DNA of 64,000 nt from Mycolicibacterium rhodesiae NBB3 (GCF_000230895.2 NC_016604.1:6262001-6326000); one strand, 5' to 3'. Shown: positions 16,538-25,823, counted from the stretch's first letter. The notes: generated by a model not told the origin, from the letters alone. Translations and numbers: made by a program.

Positions 16538-17917
16538 ATGAGTTCGGGATCGGATCGGGACGCGATTGTCGCCGCGTACGACAAACTCGACGCGGCGTAC
16601 GACGAAGTGGCGGCGTTGGGCTACGACGCTGTGACCGTGCCCGAACGCCTGACACTGCTTCACCGCCTGGAAGAGATGCGTCGCCGCCAGCCAGCAGTCG
16701 AGCACAAGCTGATTCACGGGTTGCTCAGCTGCGTCGCGCCAGCTGAATTGGGCGCCAAGAACTGGAGCGAGGTACTGCAACAACGATTACGCATCAGTGC
16801 GCCCGATGCGCTTCGCCGTTTGGACGAGGCCAAGGATCTAAGTCCGCGGACAACCCTCACCGGCGAATCGCTGGAGCCGTTGTTGCCCAACGTCGCCAAG
16901 CGCCAGGCAGCGGGCGAACTCGGCGGCGAGCACGTTCGCATCATTCGCAAGTTCTTCCATAGCCTGCCGGCCGCGGTCGATTATCAAACGCGCGAAGGCT
17001 GCGAGGAGACCTTGGCGCAGGTCGCCGCCGAGCACACACCCGACGTATTGCGCAAGGCGGCCGACCGGCTGGCCGCACTGGTCAATCCGGACGGGGAATT
17101 CAATGACATCGATCGCGCCAGACGCCGTCACGTCACTATCCATAACCAGGGCATCGACGGGATGAGCAAGATTTCTGGGCTACTCGACCCTGAATTGCGC
17201 GCCACGTTAGATGCCGTGTTCGCCAAGTTGGCGGCTCCTGGAATGTGCAATTCCGACGATGACATTCCGTGTATCGATGGCGACCCATCGACGAAAGCGA
17301 AAAGCGCGGATACCCGAAGCCAGGGTCAGCGCAACCACGACGCGCTGAAAGCCATGGGCCGCTCGTTGCTCGCCTCCGGCGAACTGGGACAGCACAACGG
17401 ATTACCAGTGACCATCATTGTCTCGACCACACTGCAAGAGCTCGAATCAGCGACCGGCAATGCGGTAACCGGCGGAGGCACCCTCCTACCGATGCGTGAC
17501 GTGATTCGGCTGGCCAGCCATGCCCATCATTATCTTTCGGTGTTCGACAAACACACCCGCGAGCCGCTGTATCTGGGACGCACCAAGCGGCTGGCGTCGG
17601 CGGGTCAGCGGATTGTGTTGCACGCAATAGACCGCGGCTGCACCAAGCCCGGATGCACCGCACCCGGATATCTGTGCCAAGTGCACCATGCCGAACTCGA
17701 CTGGGCGGAGGGCGGCTTGACCAACATCACCGACGAGACTCTGGCGTGCGGGCCGCACAATCGCTTGGTCATGGAGGGCGGCTGGCGCACCCGAAAGCGC
17801 AGAGACGGCACCACCGAATGGATTCCACCGCCGCACTTGGACAGTGGCCAAAGCCGCGTCAACAACTATCACCATCCCGAACGGTATTTGCTAGCAGCAG
17901 AGGAGGAGTCGGAATGA
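16538..17917 (+). CDS. 13E12-repeat family HNH/DUF222 protein
   Basis: A 459-residue protein with an N-terminal DUF222 region (VTVPERLTLLHRLEEMRRRQ through GLLDPELRATLDAVFAKLA) and a C-terminal HNH nuclease-like domain. The HNH zinc ligands and catalytic His are in CTKPGCTAPGYLCQVHH, followed by WAEGGLTNITDETLACGPHN. This family is multi-copy in mycobacteria and is a good genus-level marker. The cellular role is unsettled; nuclease activity is inferred from the motif. The promoter holds a perfect SOS box almost touching the ATG, so induction by DNA damage is expected. It is unrelated to the flanking catabolic genes. Its stop overlaps the start of the small downstream gene. Confidence 0.92.
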   Translation: MSSGSDRDAIVAAYDKLDAAYDEVAALGYDAVTVPERLTLLHRLEEMRRRQPAVEHKLIHGLLSCVAPAELGAKNWSEVLQQRLRISAPDALRRLDEAKDLSPRTTLTGESLEPLLPNVAKRQAAGELGGEHVRIIRKFFHSLPAAVDYQTREGCEETLAQVAAEHTPDVLRKAADRLAALVNPDGEFNDIDRARRRHVTIHNQGIDGMSKISGLLDPELRATLDAVFAKLAAPGMCNSDDDIPCIDGDPSTKAKSADTRSQGQRNHDALKAMGRSLLASGELGQHNGLPVTIIVSTTLQELESATGNAVTGGGTLLPMRDVIRLASHAHHYLSVFDKHTREPLYLGRTKRLASAGQRIVLHAIDRGCTKPGCTAPGYLCQVHHAELDWAEGGLTNITDETLACGPHNRLVMEGGWRTRKRRDGTTEWIPPPHLDSGQSRVNNYHHPERYLLAAEEESE

Positions 17918-18312
17918 GGATTCTCGTTGCCACCGGCCTGACACAGGGCACCGCGCCGACGGACTATCACCACTGCGTCGAAGGCGAATTGGTGTGGATA
18001 CAGGAACCCTGCGACCGAGACCTGAAGGACCCCGCTATGCCATGCGGATGTGGCCGCGGCTTCGCAGGCGCGGCATCACATCGTGCGACCACGACCGCAA
18101 TGGTCGTCGACACCGAAATGACGCGCGAAGAAGTGGTGCTCGCGTTCAATACCAGCCTCGTCGATGGCGGATGGCCAAGCGAGTGGGCAGAAACCGTCGC
18201 CGACGACAACCTCGTGATCGCCGCTCAGCTTCCAGCGGGAGCCATCATCATCAGAGAACTGGAGCAGTTCTTTCTTCGGGGCGCGCTTTTTCAAGGTCCG
18301 GGTGTTGGCTGA
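17914..18312 (+). CDS. Conserved small protein downstream of the 13E12 gene
   Basis: A 132-residue protein beginning MRILVATGLTQGTAP, starting in an ATGA overlap with the 13E12 stop behind GGAGGAG. It contains a Cys-rich turn (PAMPCGCGRGFAG) that could bind a metal, and an ERWxx-like C-terminal part. I believe similar small proteins occur beside DUF222 genes or as short actinobacterial hypotheticals, but I cannot name a family with confidence. Co-expression with the SOS-regulated nuclease-like gene is implied. Its 3' end overlaps the convergent CoA ligase by 22 bases. Confidence 0.7.
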   Translation: MRILVATGLTQGTAPTDYHHCVEGELVWIQEPCDRDLKDPAMPCGCGRGFAGAASHRATTTAMVVDTEMTREEVVLAFNTSLVDGGWPSEWAETVADDNLVIAAQLPAGAIIIRELEQFFLRGALFQGPGVG

Positions 18313-19844
18313 CGAAACCGTGCACGCAGCTCGTTCTTCAGGACCTTGCCGGTCAGGTTTCGCGGAAGCGCATCGACCAATTCGAGGCGCTCTGGAGACT
18401 TGTGCTTGCTCAGACCGTGTGCCTGACAATGTTGCGCCAGATGCTGCAAAGTGAGGTCCGCTTCCGGCTCAGCGACGACGACGGCGCAAACCCGTTCTCC
18501 CGTAAGCGAATCCGGGACACCGATCACCGCGACGTCTGCGACCGCGGGATGCGTTGCCAAGACTCCCTCGATCTCGAGTGCTGAGATGTTCTCCGCGTTG
18601 CGGATGATGGCGTCCTTGATCCGGCCCGTCACGACGACATTGCCGTCGGCGTCGATCCGCCCCCGGTCGCCGCTGCGGAACCATCCGTCGGCGTCGAACG
18701 CATCGGCGTTCAGGGACTCATCGACGTAGCCCAGAAAGCACTGCGGCCCCTTGAGTCGCAGCTCGCCTTCCTCTCCCTGGCCGACCTCGTGCTCGTTGTC
18801 GTCGACGACGCGGACCGTCACTCCCGGCACCGGGCGGCCCACCGTGTGGTCGAGCACCTCGGGTGATCCGTCCGGCGGTGGCGACGTGACGACCGGAAAT
18901 TCGGTCAGCCCCCACGCGTTGGCCACCCCTGCGACCGAAAGTGTCTCCCGCACTTGCCTCCCCAGCTCCGCGGTGATCGGCGCGCCGCCCCCGACACAAC
19001 CGCGTAGATCGGGAAAGAGCGGTTCGGCGCCGTGCTCTCGTTGCGCCGCCATGAAGGCGACGAAGAACGGGGTGGCCGAGCCGAGCATCGTGGGCCGGTG
19101 CCCAGCGATCGCCTTGGGTGTGAGCACCGGATCGAACGCGTCGAACAGCACCAGTCGCATACCGGTGAGCAGGCTGGCCGCCAACATTGCCGCACCCCCG
19201 ATGTGCGACACCGGGAACGCGATCGGGTTGACGTCACTGTTGGAGGCACCGAACATCCCCACCACACCCGCCGACCCGGCGATCACAGAACGGTCGCAAT
19301 GCCGCACGCCCTTCGGCGCCGCGGTGGTACCCGACGAGTAGTAGACCCACCGCGGCAACGTCGCCTCCGTCGGAGGGGCCGGTAGCGACGTGGGATCCCC
19401 CGCGGGCAGGCGAAGGCCGTCCGCGATCGGAGCGCCGTGATCCACCACGACGATCGTCATCGGCTGATCTCGCGCCAGCTCGTCGGCGAGCGCAACATGA
19501 TCGAAACCACGCCACACTCCGGGAACGATGATCACCTCGGTACCGAGTTGCGCTGTCACGAAACGGACTTCGCTCTCCCGCCAGATGGGGAGGATGGGAT
19601 TCTGCACGGCGCCGAGGCGCGTCAACGCCACCATGACCACCATCGTCTCGAGCGTGGTCGGCAGTTGCCAGGACACCACCGACCCGTCCACGATTCCGCG
19701 TTCCGCCAAAGCCGCCGCGGTACTCGCGGCCGCATCGCGCAGCTGCGCGTTCGTCAGGCTGCGACCGAAATCATCGACGAGGACGATGCGGTCGGGATGC
19801 GAGGCAGCCGCTTCTTCGACCAGGCTCCAGTATGTTGCGCTCAT
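18291..19844 (-). CDS. AMP-dependent acyl-CoA synthetase (FadD-like)
   Basis: A 517-residue adenylate-forming CoA ligase. The P-loop is YYSSGTTAAPKGVRH, the adenine motif NAWGLTEFPV, and the hinge DGWFRSGDRGRIDADGN. The terminal catalytic Lys is in RNLTGKVLKNEL near residue 500. It activates a carboxylate to acyl-AMP and then acyl-CoA. It is the last gene of a leftward operon with two acyl-CoA dehydrogenases and an amidohydrolase; its ATG overlaps the preceding ACAD stop by 4 bases. Confidence 0.92.
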   Translation of the reverse strand: MSATYWSLVEEAAASHPDRIVLVDDFGRSLTNAQLRDAAASTAAALAERGIVDGSVVSWQLPTTLETMVVMVALTRLGAVQNPILPIWRESEVRFVTAQLGTEVIIVPGVWRGFDHVALADELARDQPMTIVVVDHGAPIADGLRLPAGDPTSLPAPPTEATLPRWVYYSSGTTAAPKGVRHCDRSVIAGSAGVVGMFGASNSDVNPIAFPVSHIGGAAMLAASLLTGMRLVLFDAFDPVLTPKAIAGHRPTMLGSATPFFVAFMAAQREHGAEPLFPDLRGCVGGGAPITAELGRQVRETLSVAGVANAWGLTEFPVVTSPPPDGSPEVLDHTVGRPVPGVTVRVVDDNEHEVGQGEEGELRLKGPQCFLGYVDESLNADAFDADGWFRSGDRGRIDADGNVVVTGRIKDAIIRNAENISALEIEGVLATHPAVADVAVIGVPDSLTGERVCAVVVAEPEADLTLQHLAQHCQAHGLSKHKSPERLELVDALPRNLTGKVLKNELRARFRQPTPGP

Positions 19845-21043
19845 CGTCCACTCGGCAGCAGCAGCCGCCGTTTGGCCAGGATGTTGCGCATCATTTCATT
19901 GCTTCCGCCGGACACCGTGTACGCACGCGACCACAACCAGCATTCTCGCAGACGCTGCTTCGCCTCGTCGACGCTCGGATCGGCTGCCACGGTACAGACC
20001 ATCGGCGCGAGCTCGGCACCGTACGCCGATACTCGATGGTAAGTCTCGGCGAAGCTGAGCTTGGCGATGGAGCCATCGCCGGGTTGCTCGGCCCCGGCAA
20101 TGAGACGTTCGACGTGGTCGTCGATGAACGACTTCGCCACCTCGACCTCGACGGCCAATTCGGCCACCTTCTGCCGGATGTCCTCGTGCTCGAAGGCCGG
20201 CCTGCCGTCGAGGGTGGCATGGCGCGCCACCGCGACGAGATCATCGATCAGCAGCTCCAGCAGAATCACGTTGCCGCCGATCCCGAATCGTTCGAAGTCC
20301 AAGCCCGCCATGATGATCGACCACCCTTGGCCGATCTGACCAATCAAGCTGTCGGCGGGAAGTGTCACGCTGTCGAGAAAGACCTCATTCACCTCGATTG
20401 CCTCGTTGATCGTCCGGATCGGACGGACCTCGACACCGGTCGCCGACAACGGGACGACGAAGGCGGACAAGCCGTGGTGGCGTTTCGAACTGGGATCCGT
20501 CCTCACCAGGGCCAGACCCATATCCGCCCAGTGCCCATCGGTGATCCAGGTCTTCTGACCGTCGATGACCCACGTTCCGTCGTCCTGCTGCACTCCCCTG
20601 GTCCGGACATTGGCGATGTCGCTACCGGCGTCGGGCTCGCTGAGCAACTGACACCACACATGCTCGCTGCGCCGAATCGGGGGAAGAAGCGACGCCTTCT
20701 GTGCGTCCGACCCGAAGTGCAGCAGCACATGGGCTGCGAGGTTGACCTGGTCGACCGGACGCGGAGCACGGGCGCGCAGGATCTCCTCACTGAGGATGCG
20801 GTCGTGCAGTGGGTGGTGGTCAACGCGTCCACCGTGCTCTACGGGCCAGTCGGCGCCGACGAAACCGGCGTCGAACAAGGTGGCAAACCATCTGCGCAAT
20901 TGTGTTTCCTGCTCGGCGTTTTCGGGCGCCCGCCGTCCCTCCCTGGCATCGAATGGTGGTGCGTGCTCGGCGATATGCGCCCTGACCCGGTCCCTGAATT
21001 CGGCCAACTGCGCATCGCTTGGCCTGGCGGCGGGGGTGTTCAC
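19841..21043 (-). CDS. Acyl-CoA dehydrogenase, large partner
   Basis: A 400-residue ACAD. It has LLSEPDAGSDIANVRTRGV at the FAD/substrate site, QKTWITDGHWADM, and the C-terminal YTVSGGSNEMMRNILAKRRLLLP block. The directly upstream gene is a shorter ACAD, so the two probably form an alpha2-beta2 heterotetramer as shown for mycobacterial steroid-degrading FadE pairs. The start is GTG in an overlap with the upstream stop. The expected reaction is alpha,beta-dehydrogenation of an acyl-CoA made by the ligase encoded next. Confidence 0.9.
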   Translation of the reverse strand: MNTPAARPSDAQLAEFRDRVRAHIAEHAPPFDAREGRRAPENAEQETQLRRWFATLFDAGFVGADWPVEHGGRVDHHPLHDRILSEEILRARAPRPVDQVNLAAHVLLHFGSDAQKASLLPPIRRSEHVWCQLLSEPDAGSDIANVRTRGVQQDDGTWVIDGQKTWITDGHWADMGLALVRTDPSSKRHHGLSAFVVPLSATGVEVRPIRTINEAIEVNEVFLDSVTLPADSLIGQIGQGWSIIMAGLDFERFGIGGNVILLELLIDDLVAVARHATLDGRPAFEHEDIRQKVAELAVEVEVAKSFIDDHVERLIAGAEQPGDGSIAKLSFAETYHRVSAYGAELAPMVCTVAADPSVDEAKQRLRECWLWSRAYTVSGGSNEMMRNILAKRRLLLPSGR

Positions 21044-22014
21044 CAGCCGGCCTTGTCAGCGAGCAGTGTGCGGCTGGCACGAGCCGTTCCGAGCAGATAA
21101 GCGTTCGTGAACACCCGGCGGAGTTCGTGATGCAAGGGGTACTCCCAGGTGAATCCGATGCCGCCCGACAGTTGCATGCACTCATCGACGGCGGCGGTAG
21201 CCTTTGCGTTGACGAACGCGTGGGCCGCGGCGGACAACGCGATCGCATCCTCGGTGACGTCATCGGAGGCCAAAGCTCTGGCGGCCTTCATGATGACTGC
21301 ACGCGCCTTGGCTTCGAAAACCAGCAGGTCCACCAGGCGGTGTTGCACCGCTTGAAAACTGGCGATCGGCACCCCGAAGGCGATGCGCTCCTTGAGATAG
21401 GAGACCAGGCGCTCGAAGGTGGCCGACAGTGCTCCAAGCGAATCCGCGCTCAGCAGGACCCTGGCCGTCGCGAGCAAGAGCTCTGCTCGTTCTGGCCCAC
21501 CGATCAGTACGCTGTCCGCCGCAGAGACATCGACTCGCCAGGCCGCTCGACTGACGTCCAACAGCTCGTCGTCAGGACTTCGAACAATCGCGTCGGATAG
21601 CTCAAACAGATGGACGCCGTTGTGCCCCAGAGTGACCAGGATCTCGATCGCATCGCCGGATGCCACCCTGACGGTGTCACCGGACAGCGCGCAGCCGGCA
21701 CTCGCGGTTCCGTCGAGCATCGGGGGCAACCACCGGTCACGCACATCGCCCGGTGCCGACGCGAACGCTGCCGCAGACAGCACACAACCGAACCACGTCG
21801 ACGAGTTCTGCACGCGACCGAGTTCCTCGGCAATCACGGTTGCCTCAACCGGGCGCCATCCGCTGCCGCCAAGATTCTCGGCGACGAGCAGACCGGTCCA
21901 ATCCATCGCCGCGAGTTCCTTGATGGAGTCGTGCGCCACCCGCCCGATCAGGAATTCATGCGCTGATTCCCGCAAGAGATCGAGGTCGACGTCCGCCGAG
22001 TCCTCGTCAGCCAT
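21040..22014 (-). CDS. Acyl-CoA dehydrogenase, small partner
   Basis: A 324-residue ACAD-fold protein, shorter than the usual 380-400. The N-terminal helical part is compact. The C-terminal half has the hallmark ERIAFGVPIASFQAVQHRLVD (shown in part) and GGIGFTWEYPLHHELRR, seen in the partner subunits of two-gene mycobacterial ACADs. The SEPGAGSD motif is replaced by SGDTVRVASGDAIE. It likely lacks independent activity and completes the FAD site of the adjacent large subunit. It begins 7 bases after the amidohydrolase stop. Confidence 0.88.
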   Translation of the reverse strand: MADEDSADVDLDLLRESAHEFLIGRVAHDSIKELAAMDWTGLLVAENLGGSGWRPVEATVIAEELGRVQNSSTWFGCVLSAAAFASAPGDVRDRWLPPMLDGTASAGCALSGDTVRVASGDAIEILVTLGHNGVHLFELSDAIVRSPDDELLDVSRAAWRVDVSAADSVLIGGPERAELLLATARVLLSADSLGALSATFERLVSYLKERIAFGVPIASFQAVQHRLVDLLVFEAKARAVIMKAARALASDDVTEDAIALSAAAHAFVNAKATAAVDECMQLSGGIGFTWEYPLHHELRRVFTNAYLLGTARASRTLLADKAGW

Positions 22015-22021
22015 ACCGCGG

Positions 22022-23218
22022 TTAGCTCCGGCTCAGCAGGTGATCGGCGTTGTCGCGCATGATCCGCTTCTTGGCGGCGTCGTCGAGCGGATCGAGCAGC
22101 TTGACGAAGTCAGCCGGTTCGGCCAGGCCCTCGGCGTGGGGATAATCCGAGCCCATCACGAGACAGTCGTCGTAACCCATGGCGGCGACGATCGCCGGGA
22201 TGTCGTCCTCGGGATACGGCACCACCCGAACGTGCTCCCGGAAGATGGTCGAGGGCCGTTCTGTGAGTTTCCCGCCGATCCACGGACCATTTCGGCCCAT
22301 GCCCCGACTCTTGTCCATGTGCTTGGTGAAGAACGGCACCCATTCGGCACCGTGTTCGGCAACAAGCACATTCAGCCCCGGGAAGCGGCCGAACAAGTTG
22401 TCGAAGATGAGCGCCGAAAGGGTGTCTTCGATCGGACGCTGGCCGTAAATGTTCATCCACTGCCACGCCGACATGTGCCATGACGCCGGATCGGCACTGT
22501 GCCCCCACGCAGGTGAAATCGCATCGAAGTACCAGAACGGCATGATGTGGAACACCAGCACGCAGCCGGCCTCCTGGAGACGAGCGTAGATCGGATCGAA
22601 GTACGGATCGCCGGGGGAACGACCGTAAGCCGGCCCTGTCGGCAGCAGGACGAACTTCGCACCCTGCGCGATGAGCGCCTCCGTTTCGGCGACAGCGGAG
22701 TCCAGGTCGCGGAGCGAAAGCAGCCCTGTGGCGTAGAGCCGATCCTCGTGATTGAAACCCCACTCCTCGTCGAACCACCGATTGAAGGACCTGAGGTTGG
22801 CATACAGCGCGGCAGTGTCATCGACATAGTGCTCCGCGGCGAGTGCCATCCCGCTTGGATAAATGACCATCCGCTCGACGTTCTGCTTCTCCATCACCGC
22901 AATGCGCGCCGAGCGCTGGATGTACTCGGGTTGCATGGGCTGCGGCTCATAGGATTCCTCGGGGTTACCCGATCCCATCTGCTTGAGCATCTCTTTCAGC
23001 GATCCAGGACGGTACGCGACGTCGAGCCCCAAACCCCCCTCGCTGTTGAATGTCGCGACGCGACGCCCGGCAAGGATCACCTCGACGCCGTCTGCTCCGC
23101 GCACCGTGGTGATCGCCCGATCCTGAAATTCCTTGGGAAGATAGCGGGTAAACGCATCTCGCGTTTCATAGCAATGCGTGTCGCAGTCGAAGATCCCGTA
23201 GTCGAGTCTCGTCGTCAC
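22022..23218 (-). CDS. Amidohydrolase family protein, copy 2
   Basis: A 398-residue metal-dependent TIM-barrel hydrolase. It carries DCDTHCYETRDAFTRYLP at the N-terminus and LVMGSDYPHAEG with the catalytic Asp near residue 360. It is more divergent from copies 1 and 3 than those are from each other. It is the first gene of the leftward operon with an ACAD pair and a CoA ligase, so it may hydrolyse or decarboxylate an intermediate before CoA activation. The promoter contains the best operator palindrome of the island, shared with the divergent ACAD. Confidence 0.87.
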   Translation of the reverse strand: MTTRLDYGIFDCDTHCYETRDAFTRYLPKEFQDRAITTVRGADGVEVILAGRRVATFNSEGGLGLDVAYRPGSLKEMLKQMGSGNPEESYEPQPMQPEYIQRSARIAVMEKQNVERMVIYPSGMALAAEHYVDDTAALYANLRSFNRWFDEEWGFNHEDRLYATGLLSLRDLDSAVAETEALIAQGAKFVLLPTGPAYGRSPGDPYFDPIYARLQEAGCVLVFHIMPFWYFDAISPAWGHSADPASWHMSAWQWMNIYGQRPIEDTLSALIFDNLFGRFPGLNVLVAEHGAEWVPFFTKHMDKSRGMGRNGPWIGGKLTERPSTIFREHVRVVPYPEDDIPAIVAAMGYDDCLVMGSDYPHAEGLAEPADFVKLLDPLDDAAKKRIMRDNADHLLSRS

Positions 23219-23236
23219 CGCGCTCCTCCTTCATGC

Positions 23237-23252
23237 GAGAATGCATATTCTC
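23237..23252. promoter_or_regulatory. Regulon palindrome, site 3 (perfect)
   Basis: GAGAAT-GCAT-ATTCTC is a perfect 16-bp palindrome between the divergent amidohydrolase 2 and ACAD genes. It contains TATTCT, a plausible -10 hexamer for the rightward gene. The following bases (23253-23277) repeat features seen after site 2. Confidence 0.65.
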
Positions 23253-23321
23253 TGATTTAGGAAAAGATACTATCCTCGTCCGGGAATGCCTATCCCGGGT
23301 CGGAACGGCAGGAGGGTGCGC

Positions 23322-24431
23322 GTGGCGGCAAGTGAGGCCGACGACCTCCGAGTGGCCGTACGGGAGTTCCTGAAAGCCAATTCGCCAAGTCACCGGGTAC
23401 GCGAGCTCATGGCCACAGAAAGCGGTTATGACGAGGCCGTATGGCGCCAGATGGCCGAGCAGCTGGGGTTGCACGGAATCGCTGTCCCCGAAGAGTGCGG
23501 CGGCGCTGGCGCGGGAATCCGCGAACTGGCCGTGGTGTTCGAGGAGATGGGTGCTGCGCTGATGTGCTCCCCATTCTTCTCCACGGTGGCAATGGCCATC
23601 CCGGCGATCATCACCAGCGGCGACCAGCAGGCGATGGCCGATTACTTGCCCTCCCTCGCAGACGGGACTTCGACTGCGACGCTCGTGCTCAATGGGCGAC
23701 TCGACGCGTGGGATCCGGCCAATGTGACGCTCACGGCAGAGCGCGACGGCGCGGATTTCCGGGTGTTCGGGGACGCAGCGCTGGTACTCGATGGTCATAC
23801 CGCGGACCTCGTGTTGGTGGCTGCGACCAGCGATGCCGGCATCTCGTTGTTGGTGCTGACCGCTGACGCCGACGGTATGACCCGCGAACCGCTCGCCACC
23901 CTGGACCGCACCCGAAAGCTCGCCAGGATCAGCTTCGACGGGGCCGCGGCGAAGCTCATCGGCGACGAAGGGGCTGCGGCGACCGGATTGGCGCGCACCT
24001 TCGACCTCGCCGCCGTAGCGCTGGCCTCCGAGCAGGTCGGCGCGGCGCAGCGGTGCCTTGACATGGCTGTCGGCTACGCCAAAGAACGCATCCAATTCGG
24101 TCGCGCCATCGGCAGCTTCCAAGCCGTCAAGCATCGGTGCGCGGACATGCTTGTCCTCGTCGAAGGCGCACGTTCGGCTGCCGTGCATGCGACCGAAGCC
24201 ACCGACGGGAACGATCTCAGCATCGCCGCATCAGTGGCGAAAATGGCTTGTTCAGAAGCATTTCTGCACGCCGCCCTGGACAACATGCGTATCCACGGCG
24301 GAATCGGCTTCACCTGGGAACACGACGCACATCTCTATGTCAGGCGGGCAAAAGCCACGCAGCTGATGCTCGGCAGCCCAGACTTCCACGCCGAGCGGCT
24401 GGCGCGCCTCGTCACATCATCAAGTCACTAA
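23322..24431 (+). CDS. Acyl-CoA dehydrogenase, small/partner type
   Basis: A 369-residue ACAD from the GTG start, which follows AGGAGGG by six bases; an ATG 36 bases upstream is possible but lies in the operator region and has no such site. Motifs include IAVPEECGGAGAGIRELAVV, KERIQFGRAIGSFQAVKHR and GGIGFTWEHDAHLYVRR. The SEPG..GSD element is weak (VLNGRLDAWDPANVTL), as in partner-type subunits. No large ACAD is adjacent on this strand, so it may pair with one from the divergent operon or act alone. Confidence 0.87.
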   Translation: MAASEADDLRVAVREFLKANSPSHRVRELMATESGYDEAVWRQMAEQLGLHGIAVPEECGGAGAGIRELAVVFEEMGAALMCSPFFSTVAMAIPAIITSGDQQAMADYLPSLADGTSTATLVLNGRLDAWDPANVTLTAERDGADFRVFGDAALVLDGHTADLVLVAATSDAGISLLVLTADADGMTREPLATLDRTRKLARISFDGAAAKLIGDEGAAATGLARTFDLAAVALASEQVGAAQRCLDMAVGYAKERIQFGRAIGSFQAVKHRCADMLVLVEGARSAAVHATEATDGNDLSIAASVAKMACSEAFLHAALDNMRIHGGIGFTWEHDAHLYVRRAKATQLMLGSPDFHAERLARLVTSSSH

Positions 24432-24446
24432 CCTGGAAGGACTACC

Positions 24447-25346
24447 GTGACCATCTCGTTCTCCCTAGAACTACCCACTCAGCGAGTGGACGCCGTATCG
24501 GAGTTCGTCTCCGCCGAAGCGATCTCAGAGATCGCCCGTGCCGCCGAGGCCAGCGGCTTCCGCGCGGTACACGTCACCGACCACCCCGCTCCCGATGCGA
24601 AATGGCTGGACCACGGCGGTCATCATGCTCTCGACCCGTTCGTCGCTCTGTCGTTCGCAGCCGCGGCCACCACCGACGTAAAGCTGTTGACCAATGTCTA
24701 CATCGCCGCCTATCGCAATCCATTCCTCGGCGCAAAGTCGATTCAGAGTCTCGCCGTACTCTCCGGCGGCAGGCTGATCCTGGGCACCGCCGCGGGTTAT
24801 CTCAAGCCCGAATTCAAAGCGCTGGGAATCGATTTCGATAGTCGCGGAGCTCTACTCGACGAGGCACTGGACGTCCTCGACAAGGTGCTCACCGGCGATG
24901 ATGTGGCGTACGAGGGCAGCTCATTTTCCGCGCGAGGGGTGCGGCTCTTCCCGTTACCTGTGGCTCCCCCACCCGTATGGGTCGGCGGCAACAGCAAGCC
25001 CGCAGTCCGTCGTGCGATCACTCGCGCCCAAGGCTGGGCACCGTTCAACACCTTCGGTTATGCGGCAGCGTCGCGGACAGCCGAGATCTCGTCACTCGAC
25101 GAGTTGGAATCGGCGATCGCGTGGGCCACAAAGTACGCCGCCGAGGTCGGCCGGACGGAGCCACTGGACATCTGCTTCTCGGCGGGCAACCTGCTCGACG
25201 AGACCAAGTCCACCGATGAGCGGCACGCCACGATCGCGAAGCTCGAAGGCATGGGGGTGACCTGGCTGACGATCGCCCCGCAGGGAGCCACCCGGGCGGA
25301 GGCCGTCGACCACGCACAGACGTTCGCCGAGGAATTCATCGCATGA
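24447..25346 (+). CDS. Luciferase-like (probably F420-dependent) oxidoreductase
   Basis: A 299-residue luciferase-like TIM barrel with a GTG start. The N-terminal strand MTISFSLELPTQRV is followed by VTDHPAPDAKWLD, LAVLSGGRLILGTAAGYLKPE and VWVGGNSKPAVRRAI, the last being the usual phosphate-binding loop. F420 is the likely cofactor by analogy with mycobacterial relatives. It begins 15 bases after the ACAD and is probably co-transcribed with it. Its 3' end overlaps the convergent NTF2 gene by 11 bases. Confidence 0.88.
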   Translation: MTISFSLELPTQRVDAVSEFVSAEAISEIARAAEASGFRAVHVTDHPAPDAKWLDHGGHHALDPFVALSFAAAATTDVKLLTNVYIAAYRNPFLGAKSIQSLAVLSGGRLILGTAAGYLKPEFKALGIDFDSRGALLDEALDVLDKVLTGDDVAYEGSSFSARGVRLFPLPVAPPPVWVGGNSKPAVRRAITRAQGWAPFNTFGYAAASRTAEISSLDELESAIAWATKYAAEVGRTEPLDICFSAGNLLDETKSTDERHATIAKLEGMGVTWLTIAPQGATRAEAVDHAQTFAEEFIA

Positions 25347-25773
25347 GACTGGCTGCTGCGAACGCGTCCACCGTGATTCGGCGATGCGCGAACAGCCATC
25401 GCCCGTCGCCTTCGACGAGCACGTCTCGGTATCGCCCCCAGTGGTCGAGCCCGACGTCGGTGTGGACGGCGAAATAGCTGCTGACCTCCACCCGGTCCCG
25501 ATTCACCGATCCGAACCGGATGCTCGAAACGTGATGGCGCACATGCGTCGGTGCCTGCCTGTGCGGATCCGGATCCCTGGCCATCGCCGAGCCAAGCCCT
25601 GCTTCGATCGCCGCAGGACCTTTCAAGGGTTCAACGCCACCGGTGAACTCGAGAACACCGTCGGGCGCGAAGCAGCCGGCCAGTGCGTGCAGGTCGAAGC
25701 GATCGGTCGCGGCAGTATAGTCCGACAGCGTCTGCCGCACCTGTTCGCGGACGTCGATCTCCCAACCCTGCAT
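25336..25773 (-). CDS. SnoaL-like NTF2-fold protein
   Basis: A 145-residue NTF2-fold protein. It has the helix VREQVRQTLSDYTAATDRFDL, here noted only as LSDYTAATDRFDLHALAGCF, then DGVLEFTGG and a C-terminal strand WLFAHRRITVDAFA. The TDRFD..AL..CF element is typical of SnoaL_4-type proteins found with aromatic or terpenoid catabolic genes. A hydratase or isomerase role is possible. It is divergent from the degenerate cysteine-hydrolase homologue, with an operator palindrome between the two. Confidence 0.8.
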   Translation of the reverse strand: MQGWEIDVREQVRQTLSDYTAATDRFDLHALAGCFAPDGVLEFTGGVEPLKGPAAIEAGLGSAMARDPDPHRQAPTHVRHHVSSIRFGSVNRDRVEVSSYFAVHTDVGLDHWGRYRDVLVEGDGRWLFAHRRITVDAFAAASLMR

Positions 25774-25807
25774 TTCGTTCTCCTCTGGAATTGGCGCTGC
25801 GCCACAC

Positions 25808-25823
25808 GATAACGTCTGTTCTC
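25808..25823. promoter_or_regulatory. Regulon palindrome, site 4
   Basis: GATAAC-GTCT-GTTCTC, with 11 of 12 half-site matches, ends on the base immediately before the ATG of the rightward gene. This leaves no space for a Shine-Dalgarno sequence and suggests a leaderless transcript, with TAACGT (25810-25815) as possible -10. Confidence 0.6.

Noticed and set aside
16538..17917. Treating the 13E12 gene as an intact mobile element
   Set aside because: No terminal repeats, target duplications or transposase/integrase were seen around it.
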